Origin: Zetaproteobacteria bacterium CG_4_9_14_3_um_filter_54_145
GTDB lineage: Bacteria; Pseudomonadota; Zetaproteobacteria; Mariprofundales; Mariprofundaceae
NCBI GenBank assembly: GCA_002791575.1
Contig: PFXI01000070.1
Location: 1-49,802 of the forward strand
DNA: 49,802 bases
Direction: 5' to 3'
The notes under the pieces are model-generated. The model was given only the letters and a program-made list of their open reading frames with translations. It was not told the origin of the DNA and did not search any database. Shown one piece after another: positions 35,307 through 43,923 of this stretch; positions within the stretch are counted from its first letter, which is position 1; every line of letters begins with the position of its first letter. The translations under genes were made by a program, and so were the position numbers.

Positions 35307-35789
35307 TTAGTTAGCCGGAGCCACTCCCGCCGCTGCATTCTCTGCAAAGCTGCCGGCTCTGATAAAGTCATGAAAAGCGGCCTTGAATTTATGTTTGTTA
35401 TCCTCCAGCTCTAGCCATGCCCGGTGTTTCCTGCACTCCGCATCAATCACCGGATACCACGTCTCGCACAGTTGCTTGCTGTTTCCACAGCGATCATGAA
35501 TCGCTTCTATAAAATTCCACACCATAAAGGCGTATATATCGTATTCCATCAGCTGGTCGCCGCTACGGGTGATGCCGCCGCTATTCAGATGTGGCTTCTC
35601 CAGCGCCAGCTTCAACAGCTCAAAGTACATTGAGTCCAGCTCGGTATAGTGTGCCGCCTGCAGGGTTTGCCTGAAACTGGTCATGGAGTAGATCAGTGCT
35701 GCAATCGCCATGATCGTTGCAATGCCCTGAGCGATGGTGCCGATAATGCTCCACATGGCCGGATCAGCAGGGTTAGAGATGATATCCAT
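35307..35789 (-). CDS. Hypothetical protein with one N-terminal membrane helix
   Basis: 160 residues. One hydrophobic helix at about 14-34 (TIAQGIATIMAIAALIYSM) anchors a soluble helical C-terminal domain of about 120 residues. That domain contains two Cys-bearing segments (AIHDRCGNSKQLCETWY and VIDAECRKHRAWLE). The layout resembles uncharacterised single-span proteins found near phage or defence genes, but I cannot assign a family. AAGGA lies upstream of ATG 35789. It is convergent with nhaD, 14 bases away, and is followed upstream by a GNAT gene on the same strand. The function is unknown. Confidence 0.65.
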   Translation of the reverse strand: MDIISNPADPAMWSIIGTIAQGIATIMAIAALIYSMTSFRQTLQAAHYTELDSMYFELLKLALEKPHLNSGGITRSGDQLMEYDIYAFMVWNFIEAIHDRCGNSKQLCETWYPVIDAECRKHRAWLELEDNKHKFKAAFHDFIRAGSFAENAAAGVAPAN

Positions 35790-35821
35790 TATTGTACATC
35801 CTTATGATTTGACGGGTCTGT

Positions 35822-36472
35822 TCATACAAGTGATACTGAATCTTCAACAGACGCCATCATTTGCGCGATACGCGGATCATCAGCGGGGCAATCATACACA
35901 TTGTTGTATATCACCCTCAACCAGTGCTCCAGTTGCCGCCTGTTTATCGGTGGCAACAGCGATGGCTGAAACACCATCAGATCCATCTGCGGGGGCTCCC
36001 CCTCTCCGGGCAGCGGCAGCAGATAAGAGAGATCCCTGATGCAGAGACAGCCCAGCCGGCGGTAAAACTGCTGCCTGCGCTTGCGCATCGGCTGGTCGGC
36101 CGATGGCTCCTTATCGGAATCCACCTCCAACAGGCCGTAAACCGGCCCGCAACGCTGCGTAATATGTTCAAAGGTATGCAGGAACAGTTCTCTGCCCAGT
36201 CCCATATTTCGGTAGCCTGCATGAACAGCCATATACTCCAGCAGACAGAACTGCTCGTTGAACGGTGAATAGACGATACTGAAACCGATGACAGCATGCG
36301 CGCTTTTCAACAACAAGATGCTGTAATCATCGCGGCCTGCAATGGCGGCAATCTCGGAGCGGGGCTTGCGCTCGCGCAGTGTGATTGCATCAACATAGAT
36401 GGCATAGAAGGCATCGAATAACGGATCACTATCCGATACCAGTTGCTGATAGCTGCAGTGATTCCCGATCAT
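35822..36472 (-). CDS. GNAT-family N-acetyltransferase
   Basis: 216-residue single-domain acyltransferase. The acetyl-CoA loop is HAGYRNMGLGRELFLHTF (R-N-M-G-L-G), preceded by the strand SPFNEQFCLLEYMAV, where GNAT fold members have strand 4. YDCPADDPRIAQMM lies near the C-terminus, and no second domain is visible. The substrate is unknown. ATG 36472 has GGA a few bases upstream and yields a standard GNAT start; the frame is open to 36538 without coding character. It shares strand with the small genes around it, with lipB about 450 bases upstream and the single-span protein 32 bases downstream, so it may be in a loose operon. Confidence 0.75.
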   Translation of the reverse strand: MIGNHCSYQQLVSDSDPLFDAFYAIYVDAITLRERKPRSEIAAIAGRDDYSILLLKSAHAVIGFSIVYSPFNEQFCLLEYMAVHAGYRNMGLGRELFLHTFEHITQRCGPVYGLLEVDSDKEPSADQPMRKRRQQFYRRLGCLCIRDLSYLLPLPGEGEPPQMDLMVFQPSLLPPINRRQLEHWLRVIYNNVYDCPADDPRIAQMMASVEDSVSLV

Positions 36473-36654
36473 CTTTCCAGCCCCTTTCGTTGACCTTACA
36501 GGCGACAACCCGGTCAGTATAGGCGGGAAACCGGACAAGGCAAAGAAGCCGGGCTCCTTTCAATGCTGATGATGCGGGGGCTCTATCAGAGGTGGGTTAT
36601 CCGCTACAGAGAGCGGTATGATAGAGTGACATGGAGCCTGTTGCGCTGAATGAC

Positions 36655-36825
36655 TCAGGCCATTTCCAGACATGGTGCATGGGTCATGGCGGTTGCATCC
36701 GTATCCCCGCCGAAGGGAGCTATCCCCATCAGGAATTCCAGGTCGGATATCGGAATGTGGGTATTGCGCTCACTGATCCATTTCAGCAGTTCCAGTCGAT
36801 CAGTAATACTATCCCGTGTAGTCAT
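36655..36825 (-). CDS. Small hypothetical protein, 56 residues
   Basis: The ORF begins MTTRDSITDRLELLKWISER and continues with NTHIPISDLEFLMGIAPFGG. The first half looks like a real amphipathic helical segment. AGGGGC lies six to seven bases before ATG 36825. The tail (DTDATAMTHAPCLEMA) is featureless. It lies between lipB and the GNAT gene on the same strand. The frame is also open upstream to 36876. Overlapping plus-strand frames have no ribosome binding site and no protein-like composition. I do not recognise a family. It may be a small regulatory protein or a chance ORF. Confidence 0.4.
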   Translation of the reverse strand: MTTRDSITDRLELLKWISERNTHIPISDLEFLMGIAPFGGDTDATAMTHAPCLEMA

Positions 36826-36922
36826 GCCCTGCCCCTTGGTGAAAGTGTTCTTGCCGGGACGCACACTCCACAGCAATGAGACATATTGATGTCAACGCTG
36901 TGACATACAGATGACAGAGCGC

Positions 36923-37552
36923 CTAATCGGAGTCCTGCAGCGGATCAAACAGGCTATTGCAGTGGGCGATAATAGTACGCTCCAGCGCAGCGCGTGGTAT
37001 ATCCAGACCCAGTTGCAGCATGGAAGTGACCGGATGATCGAGCATGCCACAGGGCACAATACCTGAAAAGTGTTTCAGATTCGGGCTGTTATTCAGCGCG
37101 ATACCATGAAAGGTGATCCACTTGCGGCAACGCACACCGGCAGCTGCAATCTTCAGGCCGTTCACCCAGACGCCGATACCGCGCGCATCGCGGCTCGATT
37201 CAACGCCGAAATCCGCCAGCGAGCAGATCACCATCTCCTCCAGTCGCCAGACATGGCGATGCAGATCCGGCTGTTTGCGCAGATCGGCAATGACATAGCA
37301 GACCAGCTGACCGGGGCCGTGATAGGTCACCTCCCCGCCACGACCGGTCGGATAAACAGCAATAGCTTCCCCGTCCACATGCCGCATCAACACATCCGCA
37401 TCACTGCCCGATGTGCCGATTGTATAGACCGGCGGGTGCTCGGTCAGGATCAGGCTCGGCGGCATGTTTCCTGCGAGGATATCGGCAACCACTCTCTCCT
37501 GCTCGATCAGGGATTCCGGATAAGCCTGCTGCTGATGGCGAATGACATGCAT
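36923..37552 (-). CDS. lipB: Octanoyl-(acyl carrier protein):protein transferase
   Basis: 209-residue LipB, which moves octanoate from acyl carrier protein to lipoyl domains. Conserved features are RGGEVTYHGPGQLVCY (residues 71-86), the catalytic Lys134 in GLKIAAAGVR, FHGIALN, and the catalytic Cys168 in GIVPCGM. The length is normal for the family. Its targets are encoded in the same window: the lipoyl domains of pdhC and of the lipoyl-bearing dihydrolipoamide dehydrogenase at 47434. No lipA is next to it. It is divergent from the M16 peptidase gene at 37683; about 130 bases separate the starts. Confidence 0.95.
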   Translation of the reverse strand: MHVIRHQQQAYPESLIEQERVVADILAGNMPPSLILTEHPPVYTIGTSGSDADVLMRHVDGEAIAVYPTGRGGEVTYHGPGQLVCYVIADLRKQPDLHRHVWRLEEMVICSLADFGVESSRDARGIGVWVNGLKIAAAGVRCRKWITFHGIALNNSPNLKHFSGIVPCGMLDHPVTSMLQLGLDIPRAALERTIIAHCNSLFDPLQDSD

Positions 37553-37682
37553 CGCTGCACTCTATGCAGAGTGATCGGCCAATGCATCCATGCCAGCTGT
37601 AAAACCGGATACGGCGAAGGTTTGCCAGACTCAGCCCTTTGAATCATGATCCCGGCCGAATCCTGTTTCACCGGAGTTACGC

Positions 37683-39008
37683 ATGCCATTGAAGATCCTC
37701 ATCATGCTGATGTTACTTTTCAGCGTACCAGCCATAAGCTCAGCCGCACCGCTGCAAGAGGCGACATTCAAGAACGGCGTCAAACTGATCGTCGAGGAAG
37801 ACCATTCAGCACCGGTGGCGATGGTGCAGATATGGTTGAAAGTGGGCGGTCGCGATGAGGTGCCCGGCAAAACCGGTCTGGCGCATGTATTCGAACATAT
37901 GATGTTCAAGGGCTCGAAAAAGCTGGCGCCGGGCGAGTACTCCAGACGGATTTCAGCCATGGGCGGTAATGACAACGCCTTCACCACCACCGACTATACC
38001 GCCTATTTTGAAACGATTCCCGCCGACCGTGTGGATGAAGTACTGGGGCTTGAAGCCGAGCGTTTTGCCAATCTGGCACTGCGCGATGAGGATTTTCAGA
38101 AAGAGATCCGCGTGATTATGGAAGAGCGGCGCATGCGCACAGAGGATGATCCGAACAGCCATATGTTCGAGGAGCTGTCGGCCGCTTCATTACGCCTGCA
38201 CCCTTACCGCAATCCGGTAATCGGCTGGATGCAGGATCTGAAAGCCCTGACCATCGAAGATGTACGCGCCTTTTACAAAAAACATTATGTGCCTGGCAAT
38301 GCCACAGTTGTGGTTGTCGGCGATGTGGATTTTGCCCGGGTAGAAAAAACCGTAGCCCGTACATTCGGCCGCATGCGCGCACGTGATATCGAAGCCCGCT
38401 TTAACCCGGTGGAGCCCGAGCCCTTCGGCCCCAAACGCATTCAGGTTAAACTGCCGGCGCAGCTGCCGATGCTGGCCATCACCATCCCGGTGCCTGTCTG
38501 GCAACCCGGCAAGAATGACAGGGAGATGGCAGCCCTGGCTGTCGCCACCCATATTCTGGCCGGCGGCCGCAGTGCCCGTCTGCAGCGGGAGCTGGTCGAT
38601 GAGCAGCGCCGCGCATTTGCCGCCAGTGCAGGCTATGACCCGTTCAGCATGGGGCTGGATCTGTGGTATGTCTACGGCATGCTCGGCCCGAAACAGACAA
38701 CTGCCGCCTTCGAGAAATCCTTATGGGCCCTGCTGGCGGACATGAAAACCCATCCGGTTGCCGCCGCTCCGCTGGCCGCAGCCAAGCGCAATATGATTGC
38801 CGCCGAAGTGTTCGCGCAGGATTCACTCTATCTGCGCGCCAAAGAGATCGGCCGCATGGAGGTATCCGGCATCGGTGCCGACCACCGCGACCAGTGGCTG
38901 CAGGCCATCGGCAACGTCACCGCGGCCGATGTCCAGGCAGCGGTAAGCCGCTGGCTTAAACAGGATCGCTCAACCACAGGCATCCTGACCCCGGAGGTGA
39001 AATCATGA
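37683..39008 (+). CDS. M16 zinc peptidase, catalytic subunit
   Basis: 441 residues with a Sec signal peptide (MPLKILIMLMLLFSVPAISS), so it is periplasmic. The inverted zinc motif HVFEH, in GLAHVFEHMMFKGS, is intact and is followed by the third ligand Glu about 75 residues later, in FQKEIRVIMEERRM. The family includes PqqL/YmxG-type peptidases and processing-peptidase-like enzymes that work as a pair with an inactive partner. GGAG lies six bases before ATG 37683. The stop overlaps the start of the partner gene by four bases (ATGA). The substrate is unknown; family members clear peptides or process exported proteins. Confidence 0.93.
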   Translation: MPLKILIMLMLLFSVPAISSAAPLQEATFKNGVKLIVEEDHSAPVAMVQIWLKVGGRDEVPGKTGLAHVFEHMMFKGSKKLAPGEYSRRISAMGGNDNAFTTTDYTAYFETIPADRVDEVLGLEAERFANLALRDEDFQKEIRVIMEERRMRTEDDPNSHMFEELSAASLRLHPYRNPVIGWMQDLKALTIEDVRAFYKKHYVPGNATVVVVGDVDFARVEKTVARTFGRMRARDIEARFNPVEPEPFGPKRIQVKLPAQLPMLAITIPVPVWQPGKNDREMAALAVATHILAGGRSARLQRELVDEQRRAFAASAGYDPFSMGLDLWYVYGMLGPKQTTAAFEKSLWALLADMKTHPVAAAPLAAAKRNMIAAEVFAQDSLYLRAKEIGRMEVSGIGADHRDQWLQAIGNVTAADVQAAVSRWLKQDRSTTGILTPEVKS

Positions 39009-40333
39009 AACGTCATCTGATGCTGACACTGCTGCTCCCTCTGTTGCTGATCTGCGCCCACACTGCCCGCGCCGTACCGCCCATTCAGGAGGCAACGATG
39101 GCCAACGGCCTGCGCGTGCTGTTGATGGAAGCGCATAATGTACCGATGGTCGCCATGCAGCTGTCGGTTGCCGCCGGCAGTCGCTTTGACGCCACAGGCA
39201 AAGCGGGTACCGCCACACTGCTGGCAGCCATGCTGGGCGACCATAGCGCACGCCACGATCACCGCGCATGGGCCGATCTGCTTGATGCTGATGCCATCCA
39301 TCTGGGGGCAGGTGCGAGCAGGGATGACATGAGTATGTCGCTGACCGTGCTCAAAGATGCACTGCAGCCGGGACTTGATGCCTTTGCCGAAGCACTGCTT
39401 ACACCCGGCTGGAACAAGAAGCGATTCACCATTCTGCAACAGGACTCCATAGCCGGAGCGCGCAAGGAGCTGGAGGACCCGGGGGCACAGGCCGCAACGG
39501 CCGCAGCTGTGCTGCTGTACGGCGATCACCCTTATGGCCACCGCTCCAGCGGCACGGTCACCTCACTGGCCGCGATCGGCATCACCGACCTTCAAAACCT
39601 GTACGCCAAACAGATCAAGCCAAAGGGCGCGGTGCTGGCGGTCAGTGGCGACATCACCATGGATGAACTGCTGCCGCTGCTCAATGCCCGCCTCTCCGGC
39701 TGGCAGGGTGCGCCCGCCCATGACCTGATGGATATTACACCTGCTGCTGTCGTGCAGGGCAAAACAGCCGATATGCAGCTGCCAACCAGCCAGACACTGG
39801 TGCAGCTGCTGCGTCAGGGGCCAGCCCGTAGCGATGCCGACTTCTTTCCTGCCTTTGTGCTCAATCATATTATCGGTGGTGGCGGCTTCGGCTCGCGCCT
39901 GATGGAAGAGGTGCGTGAAAAGCGCGGCCTCGTATACGGCGTCTACTCCTACTTTATACCACTGGCCGTGCCAGGCCCGTTTGTCATTACCCTGCAAACC
40001 AAAGCCGATCAGGCAGCCGAAGCAGAAAGCGTGGTGCGCGATGTCATGCAGCAGATGGCTGATGGCAAAATCACCAAAAAGCAGCTGCAGGCCAGCAAAG
40101 ACAACCTCAGTGGCAGCTTCGCCCAGCGTATGGACTCCAACCGCGAGCGCGTGGGTCTGATTTCAATGATCGGCCTGTATCATCTGCCGCTGGATTATCT
40201 GGCTACCTGGACCGCCCATATTGATGCAGTGACACTTGCTCAGGTCAAGGCACAGGCTGCGCTCTACCTGCAACCTGCCCAGTGGAACCGTGTACGTGTC
40301 GGCGCCAATCTGGGGAGCAGTACCGGCAAATGA
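39005..40333 (+). CDS. M16 peptidase-like partner, catalytically dead
   Basis: 442 residues with a Sec signal peptide (HLMLTLLLPLLLICAHTARA). The fold is M16, but the active-site HxxEH is gone: the corresponding stretch reads GTATLLAAMLGDHSARH. The C-terminal half with LMEEVREKRGLVYGVYSY, typical of the second lobe, is well preserved. It is therefore the structural half of a heterodimer with the upstream peptidase, a known arrangement for bacterial M16 pairs. ATG 39005 overlaps the stop of the upstream gene, and its own stop overlaps the rsmD start (ATGA), so all three genes are translationally coupled. Confidence 0.92.
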   Translation: MKRHLMLTLLLPLLLICAHTARAVPPIQEATMANGLRVLLMEAHNVPMVAMQLSVAAGSRFDATGKAGTATLLAAMLGDHSARHDHRAWADLLDADAIHLGAGASRDDMSMSLTVLKDALQPGLDAFAEALLTPGWNKKRFTILQQDSIAGARKELEDPGAQAATAAAVLLYGDHPYGHRSSGTVTSLAAIGITDLQNLYAKQIKPKGAVLAVSGDITMDELLPLLNARLSGWQGAPAHDLMDITPAAVVQGKTADMQLPTSQTLVQLLRQGPARSDADFFPAFVLNHIIGGGGFGSRLMEEVREKRGLVYGVYSYFIPLAVPGPFVITLQTKADQAAEAESVVRDVMQQMADGKITKKQLQASKDNLSGSFAQRMDSNRERVGLISMIGLYHLPLDYLATWTAHIDAVTLAQVKAQAALYLQPAQWNRVRVGANLGSSTGK

Positions 40334-40863
40334 TCATCACCGCAGGAGTATTGCGCGGGCGCAAGATGAACGTGCCCGATCTGCCGGATTTGCGGCCGAC
40401 ACCGGCCAAGGTGCGTCAGGCGCTGTTCAATATTCTGGCTGATGTGGACGGCATGTGTGTACTCGACCTGTTCGCCGGCTCCGGCGTCATCGGTCTGGAA
40501 GCGCTATCGCGCGGAGCCGCATCACTGATCTCCATCGAGCAACAGCGACGTGCCACCCGCAACATGGAACAGATATGTGCAGAATGGCGACTGAGTGATC
40601 AGTGGAAGATCTATACCAACGGCGTGGAGCGCGCACTGACGCCGCTCACCGGCCAGCATTTTGAGCTGATCTTTGCCGACCCGCCCTATAAACAGGGATT
40701 CTGTGAACTGCTGCCGCAGTGGTTGGACAGGCAACAGATCGGCTGTGACAAACTGGTTATTGAAGAGTCCTCCCGCGTCGATCCCCAGTGGCCGGCCGGA
40801 TGGACCTGTGAGCAGTCCCGCCGCTACGGAGACACCACCCTGCATTTCCTCTCCCGCTCATAG
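40330..40863 (+). CDS. rsmD: 16S rRNA (guanine-966-N2) methyltransferase
   Basis: 177-residue RsmD, which modifies G966 of 16S rRNA. It has the SAM-binding VLDLFAGSGVIGLEALSRG (about residues 41-59), the N6/N2-amino methyltransferase motif FADPPYKQGF, and the family start IITAGVLRGRKMNVPD with RPTPAKVRQALFNIL. ATG 40330 overlaps the stop of the M16 partner gene by four bases. The frame is open to 40282, but that extension has no protein character. rsmD is commonly followed by coaD; here it is followed by a palindrome and then a toxin-antitoxin pair on the other strand. Confidence 0.93.
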   Translation: MIITAGVLRGRKMNVPDLPDLRPTPAKVRQALFNILADVDGMCVLDLFAGSGVIGLEALSRGAASLISIEQQRRATRNMEQICAEWRLSDQWKIYTNGVERALTPLTGQHFELIFADPPYKQGFCELLPQWLDRQQIGCDKLVIEESSRVDPQWPAGWTCEQSRRYGDTTLHFLSRS

Positions 40864-40876
40864 GTTTTAACCTATG
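40859..40876. terminator. Perfect palindrome at the rsmD stop
   Basis: CATAGGTT (40859-40866) and AACCTATG (40869-40876) pair perfectly around TT, starting inside the last codons of rsmD. There is no U-tract after it. It may be a weak transcription end or a protein site; both readings are inference. Confidence 0.3.
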
Positions 40877-40998
40877 GTCGGCGCAGGCTGGTTAAATCCG
40901 ATAGGACAAGAGGATGCTTCGTTACTAAGCGTGCGATTCAACCATCCAGTAAGTCTGATGTACTTGCTCCGCCAATTTCTTTCAGGCTACAATCATAT

Positions 40999-41412
40999 TT
41001 ACAGCTTGAGCTGCATAAACTTACCTTTGCCACTAAATCGCAAAGGAACCTCAAAAGCGGCGGCCCCTTCCAACCTTTCAGTTTGTTCAATAATTGCCGG
41101 CCACCATCGCACCAGTTGATGAGCCTTAGACCAGAAGTTTTGATCTTTCCAACTTTTCCCGAGCAGAAATACGATCAATCCAGCTCGCCGAAGCACCTCT
41201 GGCTCCATGGATTTTTTGAATTTGTCCTGGCTGATAACAACCCAGCCGCCTTCATCGGCTAAAGTCTGTATCCACTCAGTATCTTGGGTATTGGCAGGAA
41301 ACATGTCACGCAAAGCTATAACGGAATGTGTTTTGTTCGAGGCGAGATAGGTCAGTTCATGTAGCGCCCGCGCAAGTGCGGGGGAAAGATTATTGTCCAG
41401 AAAGAATTTCAA
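40999..41412 (-). CDS. VapC45-like PIN-fold toxin
   Basis: 137-residue protein starting MKFFLDNNLSPALARAL. This is the start of PIN-like (DUF5615/VapC45) nucleases, with the first catalytic Asp at residue 6. The second acidic pair is in NTQDTEWIQTLADEGGW, and Asp in VVISQDKF completes the site. The length matches M. tuberculosis VapC45 (138). It is expected to cleave RNA, as PIN toxins do; the target is unknown. ATG 41412 overlaps the stop of the antitoxin gene (ATGA), the standard toxin-antitoxin order with the antitoxin first. The pair is on the minus strand between rsmD and hemC. Confidence 0.85.
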   Translation of the reverse strand: MKFFLDNNLSPALARALHELTYLASNKTHSVIALRDMFPANTQDTEWIQTLADEGGWVVISQDKFKKSMEPEVLRRAGLIVFLLGKSWKDQNFWSKAHQLVRWWPAIIEQTERLEGAAAFEVPLRFSGKGKFMQLKL

Positions 41413-42080
41413 GCTGCTAGTCGTTGTTCGAAGCGAATGGCTGCTTCGACAGCCTTCACCGGAACTTCAAACTGGGATGCAACACGGCGCTTGTCTTTTT
41501 CTTCCGCCTTCCATGCATCGTATAGAATATCCGTGCGTATCCCGATATCCGTGATGATCGGCTTGCCGAAGGCGATAGTCGGATCAAGTACGACCTTTTT
41601 GCTTCTTTTCATTGGAAACCAGCGCGATGCCCTGTCACCAGCAACGAATTCAATCCCCTCATAAAGCGATGGGCGGATAACCTTCTCAAACACAAACTGT
41701 TTCTTGCGCAAATCAAGCATGGCCTGTTCGCCGGTTTCACGCACAGCATCCCAGAAAATAGTTTTTCCATCTGTTTGAAAACGATGGCTGGTAAACGGAT
41801 AGGCACTGTTAAACATCTCTCGAGCATTGTGGGAGGCAATGCGAATGCCTTGGAGAGGAACGCCATACTTTCGGAACTCCTTAACGAAGCGGATCTCCAG
41901 TAAATCATGAAAACTGAGTCCCTCCAGATCAGAGCCTGCCAATTCGGTTTCCCAAAGTGGGGGCATGCTTTTCGAGCCTGCTTTGTATCCATGCAGCCAG
42001 CGCCGTAGCTCACCAGACTTGATGCCGGTCAGCCGTGTGGCTTCCTGAAAGGTGTAAAGTCCGATACCCGTGAGCTGCAT
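41409..42080 (-). CDS. VapB45-like DUF433 antitoxin
   Basis: 223-residue antitoxin. The N-terminal helix-turn-helix of MerR-like type is at about 8-40 (GLYTFQEATRLTGIKSGELR followed by WLHGYK), a central helical region follows, and the DUF433 domain is at about 165-223 (DPTIAFGKPIITDIGIRTD, then VKAVEAAIRFEQ). This two-domain layout and size match VapB45 rather than a lone DUF433 protein. It should bind the toxin and repress the operon. A 27-bp palindrome lies just upstream of the GGAGG site. GGAGG is about 12 bases before ATG 42080, rather far. The neighbouring genes are unrelated, suggesting insertion of the module. Confidence 0.85.
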   Translation of the reverse strand: MQLTGIGLYTFQEATRLTGIKSGELRRWLHGYKAGSKSMPPLWETELAGSDLEGLSFHDLLEIRFVKEFRKYGVPLQGIRIASHNAREMFNSAYPFTSHRFQTDGKTIFWDAVRETGEQAMLDLRKKQFVFEKVIRPSLYEGIEFVAGDRASRWFPMKRSKKVVLDPTIAFGKPIITDIGIRTDILYDAWKAEEKDKRRVASQFEVPVKAVEAAIRFEQRLAA

Positions 42081-42097
42081 GAATTCGCCACGCCTCC

Positions 42098-42124
42098 TTA
42101 AGATTTCTGGTCAAGAAAACTTAA
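42098..42124. promoter_or_regulatory. Palindromic operator of the toxin-antitoxin operon
   Basis: TTAAGATTTCT (42098-42108) and AGAAAACTTAA (42114-42124) match in 10 of 11 positions as an inverted repeat around GGTCA. The site lies directly upstream of the antitoxin's GGAGG, exactly where a VapB-type repressor should bind. Its function is inferred from position and symmetry. Confidence 0.6.
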
Positions 42125-42177
42125 TGACAGAAACCGCGTGTTATATTGCCAGCAGACTAAGCCCTTGAGTGGCTGAA

Positions 42178-42193
42178 TTCAATTTTGATTGAA
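42178..42193. promoter_or_regulatory. Small palindrome upstream of hemC
   Basis: TTCAAT (42178-42183) and ATTGAA (42188-42193) pair perfectly around TTTG. It lies in the 140-base gap between the toxin-antitoxin operator and hemC and could be a regulator site for either. There is no stronger support. Confidence 0.3.
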
Positions 42194-42264
42194 AAAATAT
42201 CTGCAGGTTTTTACTTCGGGAGGGCAAGCAGGTACGTTTCGGATTCTCAATCAGGAGGATTCCA

Positions 42265-43188
42265 GTGCCACACATCCGCATCGCCACCCGTCGTTCCCCG
42301 CTTGCCCTGTGGCAGGCAGAATATATTGCCGCCGAACTGGAGAAGATGAGTCCGGACATTACGACCGAGCTGGTAAAGATTGTTACCCGTGGCGACAAGA
42401 TCCTCGATGTGCCGCTGGCACAGGTAGGCGGCAAGGGGCTGTTCACCAAAGAGATCGATGAAGCGCTGCTCGACGGACGCGCCGATGTCGCCGTCCACTC
42501 GATGAAAGATGTACCTACCCAGCTGCCCGCAGGTACCAGCATTCGCGCCTATCCCGAGCGGGCCGATCCGCGCGATGCCATTGCCACCATTACCGGCGGA
42601 GGCCTCGATACGCTGCCTGAAGGCGCCACCATCGGTACCTCCAGCCTGCGCCGCGTCGCCCAGCTGCAGGCGCTCTACCCGTCATTCCGTTTCATCTCGG
42701 TGCGCGGCAACATCCAGACACGCCTTTCCAAAATGGGCACTGAAGTAGATGCTATCATCCTCGCTGCTGCCGGCATCCGCCGCATGGGCATGCAAGATCA
42801 GATGCATGAATTTATCGATACAGAGGTGCTTATGCCGGCAGTGGCACAGGGTACGCTGGGTATCCAGACACGTAATGGTGATGACGCCATCAATGCGCTG
42901 GTTGACCGGCTCAATGATACAGACACGGTGGATCGCACACGTGCCGAACGCGCTTTCCTGGCTCGCCTGGAAGGCGGCTGTCAGGTGCCGATTGCAGCAT
43001 TTGCAACGCTCGATGGTGATCAACTGACCCTGAAAGGGCTGGTTGGGTCCGTTGACGGAAAGATTGTAATCAGGCGTGAAATTATCGGTTTACGCTGCGA
43101 TGGCGCTGCCATGGGCATTGCGCTGGCCGATGAAGTGCTCGATGCTGGTGCGCGCCCTATTCTCGAGGCCCTCTACGCCGAAGGTTAA
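42265..43188 (+). CDS. hemC: Porphobilinogen deaminase (hydroxymethylbilane synthase)
   Basis: 307-residue HemC, which joins four porphobilinogen units to hydroxymethylbilane in haem synthesis. Landmarks are IRIATRRSPLALWQAEYI at the start, the Arg-rich TIGTSSLRRVAQLQ and VRGNIQTRLSKM segments, and the dipyrromethane-cofactor Cys239 in LEGGCQVPIAAFA. The start is GTG 42265; AGGAGG at 42253-42258 fixes it. The gene is followed by a strong intrinsic terminator and appears monocistronic; hemD is not next to it. Its 5' side borders the toxin-antitoxin operator, so the module may have landed beside the hemC promoter. Confidence 0.96.
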   Translation: MPHIRIATRRSPLALWQAEYIAAELEKMSPDITTELVKIVTRGDKILDVPLAQVGGKGLFTKEIDEALLDGRADVAVHSMKDVPTQLPAGTSIRAYPERADPRDAIATITGGGLDTLPEGATIGTSSLRRVAQLQALYPSFRFISVRGNIQTRLSKMGTEVDAIILAAAGIRRMGMQDQMHEFIDTEVLMPAVAQGTLGIQTRNGDDAINALVDRLNDTDTVDRTRAERAFLARLEGGCQVPIAAFATLDGDQLTLKGLVGSVDGKIVIRREIIGLRCDGAAMGIALADEVLDAGARPILEALYAEG

Positions 43189-43300
43189 GTCAAAAGCTTT
43201 TTTTTGCCGCTTGTGAGGCGTGTCACAGAGCTGACATGAAATGGCGCTAGCGTTAGCCGCACAGCAGCAGAAAAAAGCATCCTTGAAAAGATTGGCAAGA

Positions 43301-43326
43301 AGCGGAGCAGGCACTCCGCTTTTTTT
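43301..43326 (+). terminator. Intrinsic terminator downstream of hemC
   Basis: AGCGGAG (43301-43307) pairs with CTCCGCT (43314-43320) over a six-base loop and is followed by seven T bases (43320-43326). The A-side has no matching run for the opposite strand, so it acts on plus-strand transcripts. Confidence 0.85.
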
Positions 43327-43377
43327 GTGCCCGCAACAGAGGCTAGCTACTAGCCATCAGCCGCCGCGCAGAGCCCG

Positions 43378-43746
43378 CTAGCCGCCGGCAAGCTTGGCTT
43401 TATGCCCCTCTTTCTCCAGCAGTAGCAGCAGCTTTTCACGGTGGTCACCCTGAATTTCCAGCTCATCGCCCTTGACCGCGCCACCGCAACCGAGTGATGC
43501 CTTCAGCTTTTTCAGCAACAGTTTTAGCCCGCCCGGATCCAGCGACAGACCATCAATCACACAGACCGATTTACCACCCCGCCCCTTGCTTTCACGACGA
43601 ATGCGCACGCCCTGCTTGCCCGGTTTTTTGATAACCGTCGGCTGATTGCCCGGTTTTGCCCGGTTTTTCCTGCCTGCGGGCTTGTCCATGGCCTTGGCCG
43701 TCTGCCCCTGTTCGGTGGAATAGACCACCCTGTATCTGTCATCCAT
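43378..43746 (-). CDS. SUI1/YciH-type translation factor
   Basis: 122-residue bacterial eIF1 homologue. The start MDDRYRVVYSTEQG and the end LEKEGHKAKLAGG match E. coli YciH. The central KGRGGKSVCVIDGLSL and LGCGGAVKGDELEIQGDH are the SUI1 landmarks. Between about residues 15 and 45 it has a basic linker (KPAGRKNRAKPGNQP) longer than in E. coli. YciH-type proteins can influence start-codon selection in vitro; the physiological role is unclear. ATG 43746 has only a weak site; the frame is open to 43890 but reaches the divergent pdhA promoter. It is divergent from pdhA, 177 bases away. Confidence 0.9.
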   Translation of the reverse strand: MDDRYRVVYSTEQGQTAKAMDKPAGRKNRAKPGNQPTVIKKPGKQGVRIRRESKGRGGKSVCVIDGLSLDPGGLKLLLKKLKASLGCGGAVKGDELEIQGDHREKLLLLLEKEGHKAKLAGG

Positions 43747-43923
43747 GCGCCGATAATGACATCGATCATGATAATTCCCAATGTTTTGTGAGGCTTTGGG
43801 CACCCGCTCAACACCCCGGATGCTTGGCTGTGCCTCAATACAAAGACCACAATCCGGCTGCCGGTTGCTGCTCTGCATAGGGTGGGGCATTATTCGCCTT
43901 CACTAAACTTTACTGGGGGTGCC

